A DNA stretch of 13,884 nucleotides from Candidatus Accumulibacter vicinus (lineage in GTDB: Bacteria > Pseudomonadota > Gammaproteobacteria > Burkholderiales > Rhodocyclaceae): contig DIME01000107.1 in assembly GCA_002425405.1 (NCBI GenBank), positions 1-13,884 of the forward strand, written 5' to 3'. Positions 13,701-13,884 of this stretch are shown one piece after another. The notes beneath the pieces were generated by a model, which worked only from the letters and a program-made list of their open reading frames with translations, had not been told where the DNA came from and did not search any database. The number at the start of each line of letters is the position of its first letter. The first letter of the stretch is position 1. A program made the translations under genes and the position numbers.

Positions 13701-13884
13701 CTGAACGGCTGTTCGGAGAGTACCGTCAGTCCCATGTTCTCAAGGATCGGCAGAATCGCCGACAGCGGTCGCGGCCTGCCGCGACGGAACAGCTTCAGGT
13801 GCTGGTGTGACCCATCGTCGCCCTGGGCTGCGCTCAGCTTCACTTCGACACGGCCGCTCTGCTCGGCGGCTTCCAGGCGCTCGA
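10796..13884 (-). CDS. gdhB: NAD-specific glutamate dehydrogenase, large (~1600-residue) type, C-terminal part
   Basis: The open frame runs to the window edge, so the start is missing; about 1029 C-terminal residues are present of a family that is usually ~1600. The enzyme oxidatively deaminates glutamate to 2-oxoglutarate and ammonium with NAD in the cytoplasm. Diagnostic segments are GGLRWSDRMEDFRTEVLGL, NAVIVPLGSKGGFV (substrate loop with the lysine codon at 12979-12977), VVAADKGTATFSDIANGIA, YDHKKMAITARGAWEAIKRH and the nucleotide-binding TVVGIGDMSGDVFGNGML near 12590-12535, then RVIGEGGNLGLTQKGRIEFA. The frame is unbroken to the TGA at 10798-10796. The GTG at 13843 is internal to the protein and not a start, since family sequence (EVKLS) continues upstream of it. 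It stands alone on this strand, with the MORN gene 141 bases downstream, and its GC (about 65% in a sampled line) is clearly higher than in the operon. Confidence 0.95.
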   Translation of the reverse strand, partial: ERLEAAEQSGRVEVKLSAAQGDDGSHQHLKLFRRGRPRPLSAILPILENMGLTVLSEQPFSLPRSDLHIADFAVRLPQAAALDDETTRRSFIDLLENLFREQAENDGFNRLVLLAGLDGRQISILRAYSRYLRQAGLPFSQAYVQRCLATHFRITRALVDLFEALFSPVADEARARALSDEVSTALLQVSNPDDDRILSALQTVIEATLRTNAYQSGHDGQAKSYLSFKFSSRDIPFLPAPAPLYEIFVYNERVEGVHLRGARVARGGLRWSDRMEDFRTEVLGLVKAQMVKNAVIVPLGSKGGFVCKRLPAAGEREALQAEGIACYSTFIRGLLDLTDNLVDGQVVPPDGVRRRDGDDPYLVVAADKGTATFSDIANGIAIEYGFWLGDAFASGGSVGYDHKKMAITARGAWEAIKRHFREIGLDTQTQPFTVVGIGDMSGDVFGNGMLLSSQIRLLAAFDHRHIFLDPNPDPARSFAERQRLFALPRSSWADYDPALISAGGGVWSRTAKSIPLSPELCAWLGSTASQMTPPELIKTLLQAPVDLLYNGGIGTYVKASSQSHQEANDRGNDILRVDASQLKARVIGEGGNLGLTQKGRIEFALNGGRIFTDAIDNSAGVDCSDHEVNIKILLAGLIRRGDMTGKQRDALLASMTDTVASLVLADNYQQTQAIALEVAAGAGLIEVHGRLIRHLEARGALHRGIEFLPDDKGLAERAQQKRGLTAPEIAVLLAYAKITLKETLLESSLPDSEDVHQLLVAYFPAPLLAHCRELLPAHPLRRDIIATQLVNRLVNRMGTTFVLQLGDETGASAAQVAGAWYAASSVLDAETLWQEIESLDLVVDASRQLTLMTGLRAMLAAATPLVLTQHLRGTRIAQLITEYGSAVVATLDRIRQGRSGAVAITALIDERAAIVAAFERVNLARACGYPLDDVTEALIVLERQIDLDWLAAAVSRLPAGNRWQARARAQLGGELASLRQHLLRQVLGGSLPATTEASAVLNELKGNEPQDLAMLSAGLAEIRRLLVA

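Overview
The window reads as chromosomal DNA of a Gram-negative bacterium, most likely a betaproteobacterium of the Rhodocyclales type (Accumulibacter/Dechloromonas/Azoarcus relatives). This placement is inferred from the gene content (NasA/NarK transporter next to a phosphatase-kinase fusion, a giant NAD-dependent glutamate dehydrogenase), the moderately high GC and the many Sec signal peptides; no marker gene here settles it. No rRNA, tRNA, CRISPR array or insertion sequence was seen.

Layout. (1) 1-2453, plus strand: the 3' part of a nitrate/nitrite MFS transporter and a PP2C phosphatase-Ser/Thr kinase fusion. This pair is typical of nitrate-assimilation loci, where nirB usually follows. 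(2) 2454-2698: a 245-base gap with no convincing gene. (3) 2699-8563, plus strand: a compact run of nine genes plus one possible frameshifted tail, ending at a strong intrinsic terminator (8606-8641). (4) 8672-10654, minus strand: a large exported protein with a helical N-terminal half and six MORN repeats. (5) 10796-13884, minus strand: the C-terminal two thirds of an NAD-specific glutamate dehydrogenase, running off the window.

The centre is the unusual part. Its first gene encodes a CsgG-like domain (the curli secretion-channel fold) fused to a peptidoglycan-binding domain and a DUF4384-like domain. It is followed by small exported proteins of unknown family, an exported HExxH metallopeptidase-like protein, and an OmpA-type peptidoglycan-binding protein. 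Three small exported proteins are built from a ~37-residue repeat (consensus roughly QGNTxIxAxxxNxTAVAVG, then NxAxN). Two of these are near-identical tandem copies. Every product has a signal peptide, most gaps are short or overlapping, and the block ends at one terminator, so I read it as one operon.

Working hypothesis (inference): an undescribed curli-like or surface-fibre system, with a CsgG-like channel, repeat-protein subunits, cysteine-paired accessory proteins, a peptidase for processing, and cell-wall anchors. The convergent MORN protein may or may not belong to it. Hand counts on sample lines give about 43-45% GC inside the block (4861-4920, 5581-5640) against about 65% in the flanking dehydrogenase (12841-12900), which suggests the block is an accessory insertion.
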